Source: Variovorax guangxiensis (GTDB lineage: Bacteria > Pseudomonadota > Gammaproteobacteria > Burkholderiales > Burkholderiaceae_C). Taken from it: DNA of 64,000 bases. Numbering within the stretch: the first letter of the stretch is position 1; each line of letters opens with the position of its first letter. The notes beneath the pieces were generated by a model. The model saw only the letters and a list, made by a program, of their open reading frames with translations. It made no database searches and was not told the DNA's origin. A program made the position numbers and the translations under genes. Shown one piece after another: positions 35,171-44,780 of this stretch. The DNA is taken from the NCBI RefSeq assembly GCF_003952165.1, contig NZ_RXFT01000020.1, positions 49,918-113,917 of the forward strand, read 5' to 3'.

Positions 35171-36502
35171 TCAGGGGCGCATCAGCGCCTCGGCCATCGC
35201 CTGGAACGCCGGCAGCGTGAGCGGGTCGTTCGCGCCGTTGGCTGCCACCGGGTGCGCCGCGTAGCGCACGATCACCATCTCCGCCTTCGGGTCCACGTAG
35301 ATGCTCTGGCCGTGGATGCCGCGCGCCATGTACGCGCCGTGCGGGTTGTGCGAGACCCACCACATGTCTCGGTACGACCAGCCCTTGAGCAGCGGGTAGC
35401 CCGCCTTCACGAACCTGGCCGGGTCGCCGCCGCGCTGGATGTCTTCCACCACCGCCTTCGGAATCGCCTGCTGCCCGTTGGCCGCGCGGCCGCCGTTGCG
35501 CATGGTCTCGCCGAAGCGGGCCAGGTCGCGCAGCACGGTGTTGAGGCCGCCGCCGCCCGACTCGGTGCCGATGCGGTCGACCATGAAATACGCATCCTGC
35601 TCGGCGCCGATGCGGCGCCAGATCTTCTCGCTCAGCAGGTCGGCCAGCGACTGGTTGCTGGCGCGGCGAACGATCCAGGCCAGCACCTCGGCGTTGACCG
35701 TCTTGTAGGCGAAGCCGTCACCATGCTCGCCTTCCTTCTTCAGCGTGACGAGGAATTCGTAGAACGACTTCGGGCCCGTGTAGTTCGCGCCCTGCGTGAG
35801 CATGCCGCCGGCGCGGGCGTAGTCCCAGATCTCGGCCTTGGGGTCGGCATAGTTCTCGGAGTAGTGCACGCCCACGGTCATGTCCATCACCTGGCGCACG
35901 GTGGCGTCGCCGTAGGCGCTGTCCTTGAGTTCGGGGATGTACTTGGTGACCGGCGCGGCCGGGTCCAGCTTGCCCTCGTCGGCGAGGATGGCCGCCAGCG
36001 TGCCCACGAAGGACTTGGTGACCGACATCGCGATGTGCGGGCGCTCGGGCGTGAGCGCGCCGAAGTACTTCTCGTAGACCACCTTGCCGCGGTGCATCAC
36101 CAGGATGCCGTCGGTGTAGGTGCCGGAGATCATCTGGGCGAAGTTCAGCGTCTGCTCGCCGCCCAGGGGCTTGAAGGTGACGGCCTCGATGTCGAAGCGG
36201 GCAGGCGCCGAAGGCAGCGGGCTGGCCGCGCCGCTGCCGCGCCATACGTTGGCCGTGGGCACCGTCTCGCGCACGTGCGAGAAGCTCCAGCGCGTGCGCG
36301 GAAACACGCCGCCGGCCGGGTTGTCGAAGGTGATGAGCTTGTCTGGCGGGGGCGGGAAGCCCTTCATCCAGCCCATGGCGTCGACCGAGGTGGCGGCGGG
36401 GTCGGGCAGCGCGGGAGGCGTGGGCGTCTGTGCGGAAGTGGTGTTCACGGCGAGCAGGGTGAATGCGGCGGCGAGCGCCGTGCGTGCTGGAGAAAGAGGC
36501 AT
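35171..36502 (-). CDS. Secreted serine hydrolase, beta-lactamase/NylB-like
   Basis: A 443-aa protein with a signal peptide ending NTTSAQ. The catalytic SxxK is SVTK (after HIAM), the YxN-like element is YSEN, and HGQS near the C-terminus stands for the KTG/HTG strand. The arrangement is that of class-C beta-lactamase-like esterases, including 6-aminohexanoate-dimer hydrolase. Its substrate is unknown. It lies 23 bp after the crotonase gene and is probably cotranscribed. Confidence 0.82.
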   Translation of the reverse strand: MPLSPARTALAAAFTLLAVNTTSAQTPTPPALPDPAATSVDAMGWMKGFPPPPDKLITFDNPAGGVFPRTRWSFSHVRETVPTANVWRGSGAASPLPSAPARFDIEAVTFKPLGGEQTLNFAQMISGTYTDGILVMHRGKVVYEKYFGALTPERPHIAMSVTKSFVGTLAAILADEGKLDPAAPVTKYIPELKDSAYGDATVRQVMDMTVGVHYSENYADPKAEIWDYARAGGMLTQGANYTGPKSFYEFLVTLKKEGEHGDGFAYKTVNAEVLAWIVRRASNQSLADLLSEKIWRRIGAEQDAYFMVDRIGTESGGGGLNTVLRDLARFGETMRNGGRAANGQQAIPKAVVEDIQRGGDPARFVKAGYPLLKGWSYRDMWWVSHNPHGAYMARGIHGQSIYVDPKAEMVIVRYAAHPVAANGANDPLTLPAFQAMAEALMRP

Positions 36503-36525
36503 GTCGTTGTTCTCGGTGAAAGGAG

Positions 36526-37341
36526 TCAGCGGCCGCTGAAGCGTGCCGGGCGGCGTTCGATGAAGGAGCGCACGCCCTCGGCGGCGTCCTCGCTGTTCGA
36601 CAGGCGCTTCTGCGTCTCGATGAATTCCGACACGGCGGCCAGCGGGCCCTGCTCCACGGCCTTGATCACGTTCAGCCGCGTGGCCACCACCGCCAGCGGC
36701 GCTTGCGCCGCGATGCGCTGCGCGATGGCCAGCGCCGCATCGAGCTCCTGCCCGGCGGGCACCACCTTCTGCACGAAGTTCAGGCGCAAGGCCTCGGCGC
36801 TGTCGAACTCGTCGGCCGTGAGCAGGTGCAGCATCGCGTTGCCCACGCCCGCGCGCTCGGCCATGCGCAGCGTGGCGCCGCCCGTGGCCATGATGCCGCG
36901 CTGCACTTCCATCTGAGAGAAGCGGCAGTTGTCGGCCGCCACCACGATGTCGGCGCCCAGCATCAGCTCGATGCCGACCGTGAAGCAGATGCCCTTGACC
37001 GCCACCACCATCGGCTTGGTGCGGCGGCGGTAGTCGGGCAGGCCGAAGTCGTGCGGCTCCACCAGCCCGGCGGGAATCGCCTTCTCGCCGCGCTTCATGT
37101 ACTCGGTGACCGCGGGCAGATCCAGGCCCGCCGTGAAGTGGTCGCCGAAGGCATGCAGCACGCCCACGCGCAGCTCGGGGTCGTCGTCGAGCCGGGTGTA
37201 GGCCTCGGCCAGCTGCCTGAACATCGGCGGCGTCCAGCCGTTGCGCTTGGCCGGGCGGTTGATGCCGATCAGCAGCACGTGGCCGAGCACCTGGGTGTCG
37301 ATGCAGCCTTCTGCCGGCGGGGTGGTGGGCGTGGCGGTCAT
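36526..37341 (-). CDS. Enoyl-CoA hydratase/isomerase (crotonase) family protein
   Basis: A 271-aa crotonase-fold enzyme. The oxyanion-hole segments are HFTAGLDLPAV and KGICFTVGIELMLGADI; the second catalytic region reads QMEVQRGIMATGG. Crotonases add water to or isomerise enoyl-CoA thioesters. It sits between the hydroxyacyl-CoA dehydrogenase and the serine hydrolase on the same strand, consistent with a small acyl-CoA degradation operon. Confidence 0.88.
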   Translation of the reverse strand: MTATPTTPPAEGCIDTQVLGHVLLIGINRPAKRNGWTPPMFRQLAEAYTRLDDDPELRVGVLHAFGDHFTAGLDLPAVTEYMKRGEKAIPAGLVEPHDFGLPDYRRRTKPMVVAVKGICFTVGIELMLGADIVVAADNCRFSQMEVQRGIMATGGATLRMAERAGVGNAMLHLLTADEFDSAEALRLNFVQKVVPAGQELDAALAIAQRIAAQAPLAVVATRLNVIKAVEQGPLAAVSEFIETQKRLSNSEDAAEGVRSFIERRPARFSGR

Positions 37342-37375
37342 GTGAGCGGTCTCCTTTTCTTATCTTTTCAAGGAA

Positions 37376-37465
37376 CACCGCGGAACCGGCTTTGCCGGGC
37401 CGCTGGTGTTGCCCCCGGTAGGGGGTTGGCGAAGCGACACGAAGTGCGCGAAGACTGGGGGCGAG
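37376..37465. repeat. Dispersed intergenic repeat, copy 2
   Basis: Second copy of the element at 11067-11153, same orientation on the + strand. It has the same hairpin (GCGGAACCGG ... CCGGGCCGC) and the same block AGCGACACGAAGTGCGCGAA. It lies between the dehydrogenase stop (37472) and the crotonase start (37341), both on the minus strand, where the hairpin could reduce read-through. Confidence 0.75.
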
Positions 37466-37471
37466 CCAGTG

Positions 37472-38320
37472 TCAGTAGGTGTAGACGCCGCGGCCGGTCT
37501 TGCGGCCGAGCTGGCCGGCGGCGACCATTTCCTTGAGCAGCGGGCAGGGGCGGTACTTGGAATCGCCGAACTGCTCCAGATACACCTCCATCACGGCCAG
37601 GCACACGTCCAGGCCGATCATGTCGGCCAGCGCCAGCGGGCCGATGGGCTGGTTGCAGCCCAGCTTCATGCCGGCGTCGATGTCTTCGGCCGTGGCGATG
37701 CCCTCGGACAGCACGAAGAAGGCCTCGTTGATCATCGGCACCAGGATGCGGTTGACCACGAAGCCCGGGGCGTTCTTCACCGTGATCGGCGACTTGCCCA
37801 GGCGCTCGGCCAGTTCCTTCACCGTGTCGTGCGTGGCGTCGCTCGTGAGGTAGCCGCGGATCAGCTCCACCAGCGCCATCATCGGCACCGGGTTGAAGAA
37901 GTGCATGCCGATGAAGCGGTCGGCGCGCGAGGTGGCAGCGGCCAGCTGGGTGATCGAGATCGACGAGGTGTTGGAGGCGATGATGACCTCGGGCGCGAGC
38001 ATCTCGTCGACCTGCTTGAGGATCTTGAGCTTGAGCGCGTGGTTCTCGGTGGCGGCCTCGATGACCAGCTGGGCGCCCTTCAGGTCTTCGTAGTTCGTCG
38101 AGCCCTGGATGAGCGCCAGCGCGGCGGTCTTCTGCTCGGCGGTGAGCTTTTCCTTCTTGATCAGGCGGTCGAGGCTGCCCGACACCGTGGCCAGGCCCTT
38201 GTCGACCGCCGCCTGGGCGATGTCGACCATCACCACCTTCACGCCGGCCACCGCGCAGGCCTGCGCGATGCCGTTGCCCATCGTTCCGGCGCCGATGATG
38301 CCTACAGTCTGGATAGCCAT
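37472..38320 (-). CDS. 3-hydroxybutyryl-CoA dehydrogenase
   Basis: A 282-aa 3-hydroxyacyl-CoA dehydrogenase of the short Hbd/PaaH type. NAD site GIIGAGTMGNGIAQACA, catalytic His in GMHFFNPVPMMALVE, and the C-terminal domain with NRILVPMINEA. It oxidises 3-hydroxybutyryl-CoA to acetoacetyl-CoA or the reverse. The crotonase gene follows, separated by a repeat element of about 90 bp. Confidence 0.92.
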   Translation of the reverse strand: MAIQTVGIIGAGTMGNGIAQACAVAGVKVVMVDIAQAAVDKGLATVSGSLDRLIKKEKLTAEQKTAALALIQGSTNYEDLKGAQLVIEAATENHALKLKILKQVDEMLAPEVIIASNTSSISITQLAAATSRADRFIGMHFFNPVPMMALVELIRGYLTSDATHDTVKELAERLGKSPITVKNAPGFVVNRILVPMINEAFFVLSEGIATAEDIDAGMKLGCNQPIGPLALADMIGLDVCLAVMEVYLEQFGDSKYRPCPLLKEMVAAGQLGRKTGRGVYTY

Positions 38321-38495
38321 GAGAGAACTCCTTGGAGAAAGCAAAAAGAAAAGGGGCGCGCGCGGCGGGCGCCACGGCGAAAGACATCGATTGTGAAGCA
38401 GCACCGCGCCCGCGCCGTTCCCGCGTGCGACACTGGCGGCTGCGGGTGGCTTACAGTCCTGCGGTTGCTTTTTCCAGCCTTTTCGACTCCCGACC

Positions 38496-39698
38496 ATGAC
38501 CACCCTCGGCACCCCCCTTTCTCCCTCCGCAACCCGCGTGATGCTCCTGGGCTCCGGCGAACTCGGCAAGGAGGTGCTGATCGCCCTGCAGCGCCTCGGC
38601 GTCGAGACCATCGCCGTCGACCGCTACGAGAACGCGCCCGGCCAGCAGGTGGCGCACCACGCCCGCACCATCACCATGAGCGATCCGGCGCAGCTGAAGG
38701 CGCTGATCGAGGCCGAGACGCCCGCGCTGGTGGTGCCCGAGATCGAGGCCATCGCCACGCCCATGCTGCAGGAGCTCGAAGAAGCCGGCACCGTGCGCGT
38801 GATTCCCACCGCCCGCGCCGCCCGCCTGACCATGGACCGCGAGGGCATCCGCCGCCTGGCCGCCGAGACGCTGGGCGTGCCGACCAGCCCCTACAAGTTC
38901 TGCGATTCGCTGGCCGAGCTGCAGGCGGCCATCGACGGGGGCATCGGATATCCCTGCATCGTCAAGCCGGTGATGAGCAGCTCCGGCAAGGGCCAGAGCA
39001 AGATCGACGGCCCCGCCGACGTGCAGAAGGCCTGGGACTACGCCATGGCCGGAGGGCGGGTCAGTCATGGCCGCGTGATCGTCGAGGGCTTCATCGACTT
39101 CGACTACGAGATCACCCTGCTCACCGTGCGTGCCAAGGACGCCACCGGCGGCGTGCAGACGCAGTTCTGCGACCCCATCGGCCACGTGCAGGTCAGCGGC
39201 GACTACGTGGAAAGCTGGCAGCCCCACCCCATGGCGCCCGCTGCGCTCGCGAAGGCGCAGCAGATCGCGCAGGCCGTGACGGCCGACCTGGGCGGCCAGG
39301 GCCTGTTCGGCGTGGAGCTCTTCGTGAAGGGCGACGAGGTCTGGTTCAGCGAAGTCAGCCCGCGCCCGCACGACACCGGCATGGTCACCATGGCCACCCA
39401 GTGGCAGAACGAGTTCGAACTGCACGCGCGCGCCATCCTCGGCTTGCCGGTGGACACCTCGCTCAAGAGCCCGGGCGCCAGCGCGGTGATCTACGGCGGC
39501 GTGGACGCCACCGGCATCGCCTTCGACGGCGTGGCCGATGCACTGCGGGTGCCGGGCAGCGACATCCGCCTGTTCGGCAAGCCCGAGAGCTTCACCAAGC
39601 GCCGCATGGGCGTGGCGCTGGTGCATGCGGCCGACACCGACACCGCCCGCAAGCTGGCCAAGGAAGCGGCCTCCCTGGTCAAGCCGCGCAAGGCGTAG
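38496..39698 (+). CDS. purT: Phosphoribosylglycinamide formyltransferase 2 (formate-dependent)
   Basis: A 400-aa ATP-grasp enzyme making formyl-GAR from formate in purine synthesis. N-terminal dinucleotide-like motif LLGSGELGKEVLIALQRLG, central ATP-grasp (PCIVKPVMSSSGKGQS) and VSPRPHDTGMVTMATQ near residue 290. Full length for the family. It is divergent from the hydroxybutyryl-CoA dehydrogenase gene; no PurR-like box was recognised. Confidence 0.95.
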   Translation: MTTLGTPLSPSATRVMLLGSGELGKEVLIALQRLGVETIAVDRYENAPGQQVAHHARTITMSDPAQLKALIEAETPALVVPEIEAIATPMLQELEEAGTVRVIPTARAARLTMDREGIRRLAAETLGVPTSPYKFCDSLAELQAAIDGGIGYPCIVKPVMSSSGKGQSKIDGPADVQKAWDYAMAGGRVSHGRVIVEGFIDFDYEITLLTVRAKDATGGVQTQFCDPIGHVQVSGDYVESWQPHPMAPAALAKAQQIAQAVTADLGGQGLFGVELFVKGDEVWFSEVSPRPHDTGMVTMATQWQNEFELHARAILGLPVDTSLKSPGASAVIYGGVDATGIAFDGVADALRVPGSDIRLFGKPESFTKRRMGVALVHAADTDTARKLAKEAASLVKPRKA

Positions 39699-39838
39699 CC
39701 AGTTTCCGCAAGCCGCGCCGCAAGGGCGCGGGCATGGTGCGGGGGCTGCCGGGCCCAGTCGGGTGCGGGTGCGTGCGGATACCGCGGGCGCCCGATGCCT
39801 CCCACACTGGACGCTCGCAACGATCCACCGGAGACACC

Positions 39839-40780
39839 ATGCTGCACCCCCAGGCGCGCGCCCTGCTGGACTTCATCGAGGCGCGCGGCATTCCGCCGAC
39901 GCACACCCTGTCGCCCGCCGATGCGCGGGCCTTCTATCGCGAGCGCCGCACCACCACGCAGCCGCTGCCGCCCGAAGTGGCCGAGGTGCGCGACCTCGCC
40001 GCCGACGGGCCGCACGGCACCATCCCGGTGCGCCTGTACCGGCCGATGGGCTCCGGCGTGGGGCCTTTGCCGGTGCTGGTGTACTACCACGGCGGCGGCT
40101 GGGTCATCGGCGACCTCGACACGCACGACGTGCTGTGCCGCCAGCTGGCCAATGGCGCTGGCTGCGCGGTGGTCGCGGTCGACTACCGCATGGGTCCCGA
40201 GCACCGCTTTCCCGCAGCCGTCGACGACGCGCTGGCCGCCACCCGCTGGGTGCGCCGCGAGGCCGCCGCGCTGGGGCTCGATGCGAGCCGGCTCGCGGTG
40301 GGCGGCGACAGCGCGGGCGGCAACCTTGCGGCGGTGGTGTCGATCGCCGCGCGCGACGCAGGCGACTTGCCCATCGTCTACCAGCTGCTTATCTACCCGG
40401 CCACCGACATGCGGCGCGGCCACGCATCGCACCAGGCCAACGGGCAGGGCTACCTGCTGACGGCGGACACTATCCGCTACTTCCACGACCACTACATCAC
40501 CGACCCGAAGCACGATCTCGACTGGCGCGCTTCGCCGCTGCTGCACCCCGATCTTTCGAAGCTGCCGCCCGCGCTGGTGCTCACCGCCGGCTACGACCCG
40601 CTGCGCGACGAAGGCGCCGCGTATGCCGAAGCGCTCACGGCCTCCGGCAACAGCGCCGTGTACGTGTGCTTCGAGCGCCAGATCCACGGTTTCGTGCCGA
40701 TGGGCAAGGTGCTCGACGAAGCCGATGCGGCGGTCGCGCTGTGCGCCGCAGAACTGCGCCGCGCGTTCGCGGCGGCATAG
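39839..40780 (+). CDS. Alpha/beta hydrolase, hormone-sensitive-lipase-type esterase
   Basis: A 313-aa esterase. The HSL-family oxyanion motif is YYHGGGWVIGD; the nucleophile is GGDSAGGN; the acid and base residues lie in YDPLRDEG and QIHGFV. The substrate is probably a short-chain ester. It lies 140 bp after purT and 122 bp before the AraC regulator of the liv-type operon. Confidence 0.9.
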   Translation: MLHPQARALLDFIEARGIPPTHTLSPADARAFYRERRTTTQPLPPEVAEVRDLAADGPHGTIPVRLYRPMGSGVGPLPVLVYYHGGGWVIGDLDTHDVLCRQLANGAGCAVVAVDYRMGPEHRFPAAVDDALAATRWVRREAAALGLDASRLAVGGDSAGGNLAAVVSIAARDAGDLPIVYQLLIYPATDMRRGHASHQANGQGYLLTADTIRYFHDHYITDPKHDLDWRASPLLHPDLSKLPPALVLTAGYDPLRDEGAAYAEALTASGNSAVYVCFERQIHGFVPMGKVLDEADAAVALCAAELRRAFAAA

Positions 40781-40902
40781 GGGAAAGTCCCCGCGCAAAT
40801 CGGCGCAAACCCATATCGCGCAGGCGGCCCGCGCCGCTACGATCCAGCCAACAAAGGACGCCGCCACGAAGCGGCAGTCCACCGATGCAGGAGACAAGCA
40901 CC

Positions 40903-41745
40903 ATGCAGCGAACGAGGACGACGCCGCCCGCGCGCGGTGCCGAGAGGCAAGGCGAACGCCTGATGTGGCTCACGCCGCATCGCGTGTTCTACGCCGGCTT
41001 GCTCGGTGCGGCTGCCGAGCGCACGATGGGCGGGCACGGCGTGTACGTGTCGCCCGCCGGCGCGCCGCCCACGCGCATCCGCATCGGCGGCGGGGCCTGG
41101 ATGAGCGGCGAGTTCATCGTGGTGCCGCCGCACGTGCCGCACGAGGTGGAGACCGCGCATCCGCTGATCTTCAATCTGCTGATCGAGTCGGAATCGGTCG
41201 ACCCCGCGCGCATGCCGGCTTTCCTGCAGCACTGCGGCCCGGTGGAGGCGCCGGCCTTCGTGCAGCGCGTGCGCGATGCCCATGCGAACCTGCTCGCGGC
41301 CTCGGCGCGCGGCATGAACTTCGAGGGCTTCGACTTCGACACCATGTTCTTCGGCGAGCCGCTCGCGCAGCGCGCGCTCGACGCGCGCATCCGCAAGGTG
41401 GCCGACGCCATCAACGCCGACCCGGCCTCGCCGGCCTCCGCGGAGGAGTGGGCGGCTTCGGTGCACTTGTCGTTCTCGCGTTTCCTGCACCTGTTCAAGC
41501 AGGAGACCGGCATGGCCTTCCGCGCCTTCCGGGCCTGGAAGCGCGCGCGCAGCCTGCTGCGCTACGTGCGCCAGAGCAGCACGCTGACCGACATCGCGCT
41601 CGACACCGGCTACCCCGACTCCACGCACTTCAGCCATTCGATCCGCCAGGTCTACGGCCTCAAGCCCAGCGACATCGTGGCCGGCTCGCGCCGCCTCGTG
41701 CTGCACGACGCGGCCGGCGGCAGCGGCGGCTTCACCCGGCAATGA
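40903..41745 (+). CDS. AraC-family regulator, first gene before the liv-type operon
   Basis: A 280-aa protein with an N-terminal cupin-like sensor (VPPHVPHEVETAHPLIFNLLIE) and a C-terminal AraC DNA-binding domain (VHLSFSRFLHLFKQETGMAF, ALDTGYPDSTHFSHSIRQVYG). ATG at 40903 is preferred over 40885 because GGAG lies 9 bp before it. Its stop is only 19 bp before livH, so it is likely cotranscribed with, and a regulator of, the transporter operon. Confidence 0.88.
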   Translation: MQRTRTTPPARGAERQGERLMWLTPHRVFYAGLLGAAAERTMGGHGVYVSPAGAPPTRIRIGGGAWMSGEFIVVPPHVPHEVETAHPLIFNLLIESESVDPARMPAFLQHCGPVEAPAFVQRVRDAHANLLAASARGMNFEGFDFDTMFFGEPLAQRALDARIRKVADAINADPASPASAEEWAASVHLSFSRFLHLFKQETGMAFRAFRAWKRARSLLRYVRQSSTLTDIALDTGYPDSTHFSHSIRQVYGLKPSDIVAGSRRLVLHDAAGGSGGFTRQ

Positions 41746-41764
41746 ACGCGGCGGAACAGAGTCC

Positions 41765-42640
41765 ATGCAGATTCTCCAGCTGCTGCTGTCGGGCATTGCG
41801 CAAGGCTGCATCTACGGCCTGATCGCGCTGGGCTTCGTGCTCATCTACAAGGCCACCGAGACGGTGAGCTTCGCGCAGGGCGACCTGATGATGCTCGGTG
41901 CCTTCGGCGCGTTCGCGGGCATGTCGCTGTTCGGCATGCCGTTCTGGCTCGCGGCCATCCTCGCGGTGGTGGCGATGGCGGCCTTCGGCGTGCTGCTGGA
42001 ACTGGTGGTGATCCGGCCGATCCTCGGGCAGCCGCAGTTTTCCATCGTGATGCTGACCATCGGCATCGCCTACGTGGCGCGCGGGCTCGTCACCATGGTG
42101 CCGGGCATCGGCACCGAGACGCACACGCTGGCCGTGCCCTACAAGGACCAGATCTGGAAGCTGGGCGAGCTGGTGGTGAACCTGGAGCAGTTCGTGATCA
42201 TCGTGGCCACCGCCATCCTGTGCGGCCTGCTGTTCGCGATGTTCCGCTACAGCAAGCTGGGCATCGCGATGCAGGCCTCGTCGCAGAACCAGCTCGCGGC
42301 CTACTACATGGGCATTCCGGTGAAGCGGCTCAACGGGCTGGTGTGGGGGCTCGCGGCGGCGGTGGCGGCCATCGCGGGCATGCTGCTGGCGCCCATCACC
42401 TTCGTGCACGCGAACATGGGCTTCATCGGGCTCAAGGCTTTTCCGGCGGCGGTGGTGGGCGGCTTCGGCAGCCTGCCGGGCGCGATCGTCGGCGGGCTGG
42501 TGATCGGCATCGTCGAGTCGTTCGCGGGCTTCTACCTGCCCGACGGTTTCAAGGACACGGCGCCGTACATCGTGGTGCTGCTGATGCTGATGATCAAGCC
42601 GAACGGCCTGTTCGGCGAGAAGCTGCGCAAGAAGGTCTGA
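41765..42640 (+). CDS. livH: Branched-chain-type ABC importer permease LivH
   Basis: A 291-aa permease of the LivH family, opening LQLLLSGIAQGCIYGLIALGFVLIYKAT, with the EAA-like region around AAAVAAIAGMLLAPITFV. It pairs with the LivM-like permease encoded 7 bp downstream. Because an acyl-CoA ligase gene lies in the operon, the solute may be an aromatic or aliphatic acid rather than an amino acid. Confidence 0.9.
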   Translation: MQILQLLLSGIAQGCIYGLIALGFVLIYKATETVSFAQGDLMMLGAFGAFAGMSLFGMPFWLAAILAVVAMAAFGVLLELVVIRPILGQPQFSIVMLTIGIAYVARGLVTMVPGIGTETHTLAVPYKDQIWKLGELVVNLEQFVIIVATAILCGLLFAMFRYSKLGIAMQASSQNQLAAYYMGIPVKRLNGLVWGLAAAVAAIAGMLLAPITFVHANMGFIGLKAFPAAVVGGFGSLPGAIVGGLVIGIVESFAGFYLPDGFKDTAPYIVVLLMLMIKPNGLFGEKLRKKV

Positions 42641-42647
42641 ACATCCC

Positions 42648-43724
42648 ATGCGCTTCATCTTCAAAACGAGTTACGACCAGGACATCCGCCTCGCCCGCCA
42701 CGGCGGCCATGTGTTCTGGTACGGCCTGCTGGTGGCCTTCCTGCTCGCCGCGCCGTGGATCATCGACGAGTACTGGCTCGCGCAGCTGACCTTCGTGCTG
42801 ATCTACGGCATCGTCGGCCTCGGGCTGATGCTGCTGGCGGGCTTCACGGGGCAGTTCTCCATCGGGCACGCGGCGTTTCTCGGCGCGGGTGCGTACACGC
42901 AGGGTGTGCTGACGAACATCGGCGTGCCGTTTCCGCTGGCACTCGTCGCCGCCGCTGCGCTGTCGGCGGCGGTGGGCGTGGTCGTGGCCTTGCCGGCGCT
43001 GCGGGTGAAGGGCATCTACCTGGGCATCGCGACGCTGTCCTTCGGCTTCATCGTCGAGGAGGTGTTCGCGCGCTGGGAGAGCATGACGGGCGGCAACGCC
43101 GGCCTGCACGTGAAGTCGCCGCAGCTCTTCGGCTGGTCGCTGGGTTCGGGCGAGGGCTTCTACTTCCTGTGCCTGGTGGTGGCTGTGCTGGCGACGCTGG
43201 GCATCCTGAACCTGCTGCGTTCGCCGACCGGGCGGGCCTTCGTCGCCATCCGCGATTCGGAGATCTCGGCGCAGAGCATGGGCATCCACCTGGCGCGCTA
43301 CAAGACGATGTCCTTTGCGATCTCGGCCGCGCTCGCCGGGCTGGGCGGCGCGCTCTATGCGCACAAGCTGAGCTTCATCTCGCCGGACCAGTTCAGCATC
43401 CTTCAATCCATCGACCTGCTGCTGATGGTGGTGATCGGCGGGCTGGGCTCGGTGCACGGCGCCTTCCTGGGCGCGATCTTCCTGATCGCGATGCCGCAGC
43501 TGATCTCCATCGGCAAGGACTGGCTGCCGGAAGCCATCGGACAGGCGCCGGGCCTGCAGGGGCTGGTGTACGGGCTGGTGCTGATCGCCTTCGTGCTGTT
43601 CGAGCCGCTGGGGCTGTACGGGCGCTGGCTGAAGATCCGCACCTGGCTGCAGCTCTTTCCGTTCTACCGCAAGGGCCTTTTCAAGCGGCAGAAGTCCTTC
43701 ACCAAGTCGGATCGTCTGAGATGA
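42648..43724 (+). CDS. livM: Branched-chain-type ABC importer permease LivM
   Basis: A 358-aa permease: GLGLMLLAGFTGQFSIGHAAF and the motif RDSEISAQSMGIHLARYK are LivM hallmarks. About ten membrane segments. A C-terminal basic tail (KGLFKRQKSFTKSDRLR) reaches the cytoplasm. The stop overlaps the start of livG by ATGA. Confidence 0.92.
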   Translation: MRFIFKTSYDQDIRLARHGGHVFWYGLLVAFLLAAPWIIDEYWLAQLTFVLIYGIVGLGLMLLAGFTGQFSIGHAAFLGAGAYTQGVLTNIGVPFPLALVAAAALSAAVGVVVALPALRVKGIYLGIATLSFGFIVEEVFARWESMTGGNAGLHVKSPQLFGWSLGSGEGFYFLCLVVAVLATLGILNLLRSPTGRAFVAIRDSEISAQSMGIHLARYKTMSFAISAALAGLGGALYAHKLSFISPDQFSILQSIDLLLMVVIGGLGSVHGAFLGAIFLIAMPQLISIGKDWLPEAIGQAPGLQGLVYGLVLIAFVLFEPLGLYGRWLKIRTWLQLFPFYRKGLFKRQKSFTKSDRLR

Positions 43725-44542
43725 GTGGCGGCGACATTCTTCTTTCGGCCAAGGAGCTGAGCGTGCGCTTCGGCGGCGTGCTCGCGGTCAACAAGGTGAG
43801 CTTCGACGTGCGGCGCGGCGAGGTGTTCACGCTGATCGGGCCGAACGGCGCGGGCAAGACGACGGTGTTCAACCTCATCAGCCGCATCTACACGCCGACC
43901 ACCGGCGCGATCGAGTGGCATGGCGAGCCGGGCGGGCCACTCGCGCTGACGCAGCAGGCGCCGCACGCCATCGCGGCGCTGGGCATTGCGCGCACCTTCC
44001 AGAACATCGAGCTGTTCGAGCATGCGACGGTGCTGCACAACCTGCTGATCGGTCGCCACACGCATCGGCAGACGGGCTTCTGGAGCGAGGTGTTCTTCAC
44101 GCCGGCCACGCGGCGTGCGGAGATCGCGGCGCGCGAGAAGGCCGAGCAGGTGATCGACCTGCTGGACCTTCAGCACCATCGCGACTCGATGGTGGCGGGC
44201 CTGCCCTACGGCGTGCGCAAGGTGGTGGAACTGGCGCGCGCGCTGTGCACCGAGCCCAAGCTGCTGCTGCTCGACGAGCCTTCCTCCGGCCTCAACGTGG
44301 AGGAGACGGCGGACATGGCGTTCTGGATCCAGGACATTCAGCATGAGCTGGGGGTGTCGGTGCTGATGGTCGAGCACGACATGTCTCTTGTTTCCAAGGT
44401 TTCCGATCGGGTGCTGGCGATGAACCAGGGGGAAGTACTGGCTACTGGCTCGCCGGGGGAAGTGCAGGCGGATCCTCGTGTTGTCGAGGCCTATCTGGGG
44501 ACCGTGGACGATGTGAGCAGCTTGAGGAGGGTGGCGGCGTGA
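43721..44542 (+). CDS. livG: Branched-chain-type ABC importer ATPase LivG
   Basis: A 273-aa ATPase: Walker A GPNGAGKTT, Q-loop ARTFQNIELF, signature-like LPYGVRKVV, Walker B LLLLDEPSSGLN. The signature LPYGVRK is the LivG variant. It is ATGA-coupled to livM. Between it and livF lies a structured repeat element rather than the usual few bases. Confidence 0.92.
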   Translation: MSGGDILLSAKELSVRFGGVLAVNKVSFDVRRGEVFTLIGPNGAGKTTVFNLISRIYTPTTGAIEWHGEPGGPLALTQQAPHAIAALGIARTFQNIELFEHATVLHNLLIGRHTHRQTGFWSEVFFTPATRRAEIAAREKAEQVIDLLDLQHHRDSMVAGLPYGVRKVVELARALCTEPKLLLLDEPSSGLNVEETADMAFWIQDIQHELGVSVLMVEHDMSLVSKVSDRVLAMNQGEVLATGSPGEVQADPRVVEAYLGTVDDVSSLRRVAA

Positions 44543-44570
44543 ATGCTTCGTTCGTTGCCTTTCGGGGGGC

Positions 44571-44756
44571 GCCCGGCGTGCGGCACGGCGCGTCCGCCCC
44601 CACTATGCCGGCCGCTTCGCGGCTCCCCTGCGGTGCTCGCGTTTCGCGGGGTCTCGCAGAACTCGCTTCGCTCAAACAGCTGCGAGCCCTTGTCCGCGAA
44701 ACGCTGCGCTCCTCGGCGGCACAGAGGGGGCGGCCGCGCCGCGCCGCACGCCGGGC
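44571..44756. repeat. Nested inverted-repeat element between livG and livF
   Basis: A 186-bp non-coding element bounded by 31-bp inverted repeats (44571-44601 and 44726-44756; 29 of 31 positions match; outer bases GCCCGGCGTGCGGC). Inside lie further palindromes: CGTTTCGCGG with CCGCGAAACG, and CTCGCAG with CTGCGAG. The whole could fold into one long cruciform or RNA hairpin. No transposase frame is present, so it is MITE-like or REP-like. It interrupts an otherwise tightly packed operon. Confidence 0.8.
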
Positions 44757-44780
44757 TAGGCTGAGTGGTGGAGGGCGGAC

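Noticed and set aside
39715..39735. GC-rich hairpin after purT
   Set aside because: CCGCGCC and GGCGCGG can pair, but there is no T-run, and such hairpins are frequent by chance at this GC content.
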